Below are positions 63,845 through 64,000 of a DNA stretch of 64,000 nucleotides, piece after piece. The position numbers were made by a program, and so were the translations under genes. The stretch comes from VAXT01 sp963698015 (GTDB lineage: Bacteria > Actinomycetota > Thermoleophilia > Gaiellales > Gaiellaceae), in NCBI GenBank assembly GCA_963698015.1, contig OY969109.1, positions 186,001 through 250,000 on the forward strand, read 5' to 3'. Numbering within the stretch: position 1 is the stretch's first letter; every line of letters starts with the position of its first letter. Below the pieces are notes generated by a model that was not told the origin of the DNA, did not search any database, and saw only the letters and a program-made list of their open reading frames with translations.

Positions 63845-64000
63845 ACCGGACACGACCTCGTGCGTCCGGCCCGACAGCCGCTCGAGCTTCGCCTCGGCCG
63901 CGGCCGCATCGGCAGGCTTCCCGAGCGCCTCACCGTCGACGAGCACCTCCGTGTCGACGCCGAGCACGGGACGATCACCACCGTCGACCGAGCGCGCCTT
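63581..64000 (-). CDS. maf: Maf-family nucleotide pyrophosphatase (5' end beyond window)
   Basis: The visible 140 residues cover the C-terminal two thirds of a Maf protein: VLGVDTEVLVDGEALGKPAD (catalytic Asp, V-D-T), RLSGRTHEVVSGLCLRTS (R-T-H-x-V-x-S-G), YVSSGEWESRAGGYAIQGLG (E-W-x-x-R-A-G-x-Y-x-I-Q-G) and VERIEGDYLNVVGLPAALLV. Maf enzymes hydrolyse non-canonical or canonical NTPs and affect septation. Its stop lies 10 bases from a REP palindrome. Confidence 0.93.
   Translation of the reverse strand, partial: KARSVDGGDRPVLGVDTEVLVDGEALGKPADAAAAEAKLERLSGRTHEVVSGLCLRTSAWEELHSETTLVTFRALSARDLAHYVSSGEWESRAGGYAIQGLGASLVERIEGDYLNVVGLPAALLVRLLSKRFPGAYGFG

Overview
The window is very GC-rich, densely coded DNA from what looks like a high-GC actinobacterium. 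The gene families present (RskA-type anti-sigma factor, split nitrile hydratase, a PD-(D/E)XK endonuclease lodged on a tRNA, many small orphan membrane proteins, frequent GTG/TTG starts and stop/start overlaps) resemble the Thermoleophilia (Gaiellales/Solirubrobacterales) and other environmental Actinomycetota. That placement is an inference from gene content and composition; no rRNA marker is present.

Layout. 1-1.9 kb: the 5' part of a secreted SBBP-repeat beta-propeller protein. 2.1-14.9 kb: ferritin, a cyclic-2,3-diphosphoglycerate-synthetase-like GTPase overlapping a carbamate kinase that carries an apparent frameshift, a P-loop (STAND-like) ATPase bracketed by 15-bp repeats, a Ni/Co transporter with a neighbouring transporter remnant, an anti-sigma/sigma pair, ornithine carbamoyltransferase, a rhomboid protease and a minimal zinc protease, a GGDEF/HD-GYP cyclic-di-GMP pair and a LysR regulator. 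15.0-17.6 kb: tRNA-Ala(TGC) followed by a poorly coding, island-like stretch with tiny ORFs, a degraded Flp-pilin fragment and an IS481 remnant. 17.6-31.6 kb: a MarR regulator with a clear operator, an NHL propeller protein, single-gene enzymes (aldo/keto reductase, maleate-isomerase-like, Ada-AlkA, glyoxalase, GFA), a CBS protein, ornithine cyclodeaminase- and threonine dehydratase-like genes, a cyclic-nucleotide-binding-domain protein and a BON protein.

31.6-43.3 kb: 2-oxoglutarate dehydrogenase E1, secreted NlpC/P60-like and propeller proteins, a three-gene cobalt-type nitrile hydratase/thiocyanate hydrolase-like operon, a large secreted FN3-like repeat protein, a DUF1932-type dehydrogenase and an MFS transporter. 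43.3-46.7 kb: a PD-(D/E)XK endonuclease whose 3' end runs through tRNA-Ala(GGC), then the conserved block rsfS, nadD, obgE, rpmA, rplU. 46.7-56.4 kb: a membrane protein, a PhoX-like phosphatase, a GNAT/nucleotidyltransferase fusion, RNase E/G, a phosphoesterase, a LysE exporter, a truncated glycosyltransferase and a secreted Cys-repeat protein. 56.4-64.0 kb: duplicated hairpin repeats, then the elongasome operon mreB-mreC-mreD-PBP2-rodA (rodA frameshifted), a REP-associated transposase with its palindromes, and the 5'-truncated maf gene.

The observations most worth following are the endonuclease/tRNA/MFS triple overlap, the split nitrile hydratase operon, the repeat-bracketed ATPase, the RAYT/REP elements, and several genes whose coding similarity extends upstream of any ordinary start codon.
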